Assembly (NCBI GenBank): GCA_031269405.1 | Contig: JAISZE010000145.1 | Coordinates: forward strand, 1-8,459 | Length of the DNA stretch: 8,459 bases | Direction of reading: 5' to 3' | DNA from: Treponema sp. | GTDB lineage: Bacteria; Spirochaetota; Spirochaetia; Treponematales; Breznakiellaceae | Part shown: piece by piece, positions 6,282 through 8,459 of the stretch | Layout of the letters: each line of letters begins with the position of its first letter | Numbering within the stretch: the stretch's first letter is position 1 | The notes under the pieces: generated by a model | Database searches by the model: none | Told to the model about the DNA's origin: nothing | What the model saw: the letters and a program-made list of their open reading frames with translations, nothing else | Position numbers and translations under genes: made by a program

Positions 6282-7691
6282 TCATGCGGCAATCCGCCGT
6301 TCCCTGAGTAGCGCAGCTTTTTTCTTTTTTCCATTCCTGCCTCCAAGTCTGAAACGATTGGGAAAACAGGAAAGAACAAGTAAAATCAATAAAATCCAAT
6401 CCTTTTCTTGAACCGGCGGCGTATCGCCGGTACTGGTAGTATACTGTACCAGAAACTCCATAAGTTTTTCCAGCGGGAAAGGCGGAATAACGCTTTCATC
6501 AGGAACACCCTGTTTGCCCTCCCTGCTTATAAGACCGTCTTCTCCTAAAGTATAACGGAAATATCCTTCATTTCCAGCTTTTTCTCCTTTTTTTCCCAAA
6601 GGAGTATAGGAAAAGGAAGCCTGAAAAGCCAGGTGTTGTTCATAATCCTCAGGAGAAAGAAGATACCCGGAATAAGCGCTTCCTCCCCTGTCCTCAGGGT
6701 AAGGGAAAGAAGGGGAAAAAAACCTTGCAGCCAGAATCAGGAACGCCGCTGCTGCGAAAACTGCGGCGCAAGGCTGGAACCCCGGAGGAACCGCGGGACC
6801 CGGAAATATGCGCAGAGGCATAAAAAGGATATGATCGGCGTTTTTCCGTTCCATCCTTAAGACCCCGGGAAAAAGTATGCCTGGCGCCAAGAAACACACA
6901 AATCCCGCCGCTGCAGGGACTCGGGGTATACCTGCCAGGATACACAGGAGGAAAAAGAGAAACGTGAAAAAAACAGCCAGAATCCAGTTAGCCCTGAAGG
7001 TTTTAAATTTATCCCCTATAGTTCCGTAGGCACGAAAAGGGAAAAGCTCTCCCAGAGGTTCCCGGAGCAGTTCTCCAAGGCCGGTTAAGATCCCTGCCAG
7101 GATGATGCCTCCGGTTCCGGCCCAGGCAAAAGCCAGGAGGAGCGGAATCTGGAGGGCAAAACGCGCCTTTTCACGGGAAAAGAACAACGCAGCAAGGGAA
7201 GAAACAGCGGCGGCAAGAACATACATGCCAAGGGGATCTGGATTTCCCGGAATGTCCAGGGAAAACGGAATATCTCCCAAAGCTGCTGCTGCCTTCTTCT
7301 CAATTTTTCCGGGATTCCCTGTATCCTTCAGGAGGATGAAAAAATGCCGTTTCCCGTTATGGACAAAAACCGAACGAAGCTTTTCCCCGTAACCGTCATC
7401 CCTGGGATCGAAGGGCTCCAGTTCCTCACGGTACGTTTCCAGATCCAGGCGTTTAAGGGCGCCAAAGCCATCAATGAAAAATTCCTGGGTGGATTCGGAA
7501 AGGCACTCCCGTATGCCGGCTTTTTCAAGAAGCTCCCTGATACGGCGATCCTCCAGGGATTCGTCTACAGAAAGGATCCCCCAGACATTATCCTCCGGTT
7601 CCAGCGGAAGGGCACGGGAAAACAAGAACACCCCCCCTGCTCCCAGAAGCAGCGAGAGCATACAAAGCGGGAAATAATTACGGATCCTCAC
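6282..7691 (-). CDS. Unrecognised polytopic membrane protein of the rnf-like operon
   Basis: I do not recognise this 469-residue protein. An N-terminal helix (about 8-28) is followed by a charged domain of about 120 residues (30-150), then some five hydrophobic segments (about 155-171, 180-206, 235-253, 258-278, 305-322). A second soluble domain (about 325-430) is rich in Tyr, Gly and Pro, followed by a last helix (431-443) and a very basic tail with GKKKK and RERR (454-466). The basic tail suggests a cytoplasmic C-terminus with both soluble domains outside the membrane. No cofactor motif or catalytic signature is apparent. The start is GTG 7691, with AGGG about 5 nt upstream overlapping the preceding stop; ATG at residue 11 is an alternative. 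It lies 7 nt after the DUF212 gene and 10 nt before rnfC, so it is very likely co-transcribed and may be an accessory subunit. Confidence 0.75.
   Translation of the reverse strand: MRIRNYFPLCMLSLLLGAGGVFLFSRALPLEPEDNVWGILSVDESLEDRRIRELLEKAGIRECLSESTQEFFIDGFGALKRLDLETYREELEPFDPRDDGYGEKLRSVFVHNGKRHFFILLKDTGNPGKIEKKAAAALGDIPFSLDIPGNPDPLGMYVLAAAVSSLAALFFSREKARFALQIPLLLAFAWAGTGGIILAGILTGLGELLREPLGELFPFRAYGTIGDKFKTFRANWILAVFFTFLFFLLCILAGIPRVPAAAGFVCFLAPGILFPGVLRMERKNADHILFMPLRIFPGPAVPPGFQPCAAVFAAAAFLILAARFFSPSFPYPEDRGGSAYSGYLLSPEDYEQHLAFQASFSYTPLGKKGEKAGNEGYFRYTLGEDGLISREGKQGVPDESVIPPFPLEKLMEFLVQYTTSTGDTPPVQEKDWILLILLVLSCFPNRFRLGGRNGKKKKAALLRERRIAA
7631..7637 (-). repeat. G7 run near the start of the unknown membrane protein
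   Basis: Codons 19-21 (GGG GGG GTG) give seven consecutive G in the first membrane helix of the 469-residue protein. Slippage here would end translation early. Length seven is borderline for a contingency tract. Confidence 0.6.
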
Positions 7692-7698
7692 AGAAACC

Positions 7699-8238
7699 CT
7701 ATAACCAGGCGTAAGCGGCTGCGATAAAAATACCCAAAAGGGCCCCTATCACTACTTCCAGCGGGGCGTGCCCCTGGATTTCCTTGACCTGCCGGTACTC
7801 AAAACCCAGACGGTCCGACGCGTTCCTGCCCAAAAGGTTTAAAGCCCGGGCCTGGAGCCCTGCGGAACGGCGCACCCCCATGGCATCGCGCATCACGACC
7901 ATGGCGACAAAGAAACAAACCACAAAAAGATTGGAACCTATCCCTTCCTGAAAGGCGACTTCGGCAGTCATGGAACATATGACAGCCGCATGGCTCGACG
8001 GCATACCCCCGGTGCGCCAGATGATGGTTTCTATCAATTCCCGGGGAGATTTTTTGCGACCGCTAAGAATCACCACCAGGGCCTTGACGATTTGGGCCAA
8101 TACCCAGCTCGTGAAAGCCGACAGCATGACGGGATTTTCAATAAAAGGCCTTAACGAAAAGGACCGCAGGGATGAAAGAAAGAACATTGCTAAATTTTCC
8201 ATTACAGCATAGGCTTTGTCAAGCCTTGACCTTGACAA
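7699..8238 (-). CDS. DUF212 / divergent PAP2-family membrane protein
   Basis: The protein has 179 residues and four or so membrane helices. It carries the DUF212 (YuiD-type, acid phosphatase/vanadium haloperoxidase-related) marks TGGMPSSHAA (76-85), MRDAMGVRRSAGLQA (116-130) and GHAPLEVVIGALLG (156-169). SSH and GHxxxE resemble the PAP2 phosphatase signature, but the substrate of the family is not settled; lipid or polyprenyl phosphates are an inference. The longest frame starts at TTG 8238 with AAGGGG 4 nt upstream, in the style of the rnfD and rnfE binding sites. ATG 8202 (MENLAM, 167 residues) is closer to usual family length but has no visible binding site, so the start is unsettled. It is the first gene of the seven-gene unit and diverges from the pseudouridine synthase gene. 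Confidence 0.85.
   Translation of the reverse strand: MSRSRLDKAYAVMENLAMFFLSSLRSFSLRPFIENPVMLSAFTSWVLAQIVKALVVILSGRKKSPRELIETIIWRTGGMPSSHAAVICSMTAEVAFQEGIGSNLFVVCFFVAMVVMRDAMGVRRSAGLQARALNLLGRNASDRLGFEYRQVKEIQGHAPLEVVIGALLGIFIAAAYAWL
8216..8238. repeat. Nested inverted repeat, possible operator between divergent genes
   Basis: TTGTCAAG (8216-8223) and CTTGACAA (8231-8238) are perfect 8-bp inverted arms separated by 7 nt. Inside, GTCAAG-C-CTTGAC (8218-8230) forms a second perfect palindrome. The half-site CTTGAC therefore occurs three times, twice in tandem and once inverted. Each strand also shows a TTGACA (plus 8232-8237, minus 8222-8217) facing away from the centre, like paired -35 boxes. 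Matching -10 boxes are poor. It overlaps the first codons of the DUF212 frame if TTG 8238 is the start. Confidence 0.5.
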
Positions 8239-8269
8239 TACACCCCTTGGGAATCAGGATGAACCAGGT

Positions 8270-8459
8270 ATGCCTCGATTAATGACCGCAGATGATGACG
8301 ATGGCCGAAGGCTGGACCGGGTGCTCCGTAAGGCCCTGCCGGCTCTGCCCCTTTCGGCGCTGCACCGGCTTTTCAGGAAAGGCAAAATAACGGTAAACGG
8401 CGTCCCTGCGGAAGCGGCGTTCAGGGTCAGGGCAGGGCAGATCATCGGCATTCCCGAAC
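8270..8459 (+). CDS. RluA-family pseudouridine synthase, N-terminal S4 domain (partial)
   Basis: The open frame runs from ATG 8270 to the window edge (63 codons, no stop). GRRLDRVLRKALP (12-24) followed by LHRLFRKGKITVNG (31-44) and RVRAGQIIGIPE (52-63) matches the RNA-binding S4 domain at the start of RluC/RluD-type enzymes, which convert uridine to pseudouridine in 23S rRNA. The catalytic domain with its conserved Asp lies beyond the window, so RluC and RluD cannot be told apart. The binding site is weak: AGGA at 8256-8259 lies 10 nt upstream of ATG 8270, and an in-frame ATG at 8282 is an alternative start. It is divergent from the DUF212/rnf-like unit and shares the intergenic inverted repeat. 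Confidence 0.8.
   Translation, partial: MPRLMTADDDDGRRLDRVLRKALPALPLSALHRLFRKGKITVNGVPAEAAFRVRAGQIIGIPE

Noticed and set aside
7344..7727. Plus-strand open frame of 127 codons
   Set aside because: Antisense to the N-terminal domain of the 469-residue membrane protein and crosses its start. No supporting signals.

Overview
The window looks like a chromosomal segment from a Treponema-like spirochaete with moderate GC, possibly a gut treponeme. This rests on the style of the proteins, the co-occurrence of an rnf-type cluster with a pseudouridine synthase, and moderately GC-rich genes beside a very AT-rich promoter region. It is an inference, because no rRNA or other marker gene is present. No mobile element, CRISPR array, tRNA or rRNA was seen.

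Layout from left to right. Positions 1-209 are AT-rich. They hold a near-consensus leftward promoter, a good ribosome binding site and the first 14 codons of a gene that runs off the left edge. Positions 210-2063 (minus) encode a full-length GH57 protein of the 4-alpha-glucanotransferase type in which both catalytic carboxylates appear to be replaced. Positions 2139-8238 (minus) form one tightly packed seven-gene unit. In transcription order it reads: a DUF212/divergent PAP2 membrane protein, an unrecognised 469-residue membrane protein, then rnfC, rnfD, rnfG, rnfE and rnfA homologues. Its intergenic gaps are 7 and 10 nt, followed by overlaps of 1 to 4 nt. At the right edge a divergent plus-strand gene starts at 8270 and encodes the S4 domain of an RluA-family pseudouridine synthase.

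The most interesting feature is the rnf cluster. Rnf normally moves electrons between ferredoxin and NAD while pumping Na+ or H+. Here the membrane scaffold and the two 4Fe-4S motifs of RnfC are kept. However, the glycine-rich flavin/NADH motifs of RnfC, the flavinylation threonine of RnfG and most of the Fe-S cysteines of RnfA/RnfE are absent or altered, and rnfB is not in the cluster. It could be a repurposed Rnf-derived membrane complex, possibly working with the unknown 469-residue protein co-transcribed ahead of it. The GH57 pseudoenzyme next door, with its own promoter, is a second case of a conserved fold that has lost its chemistry.
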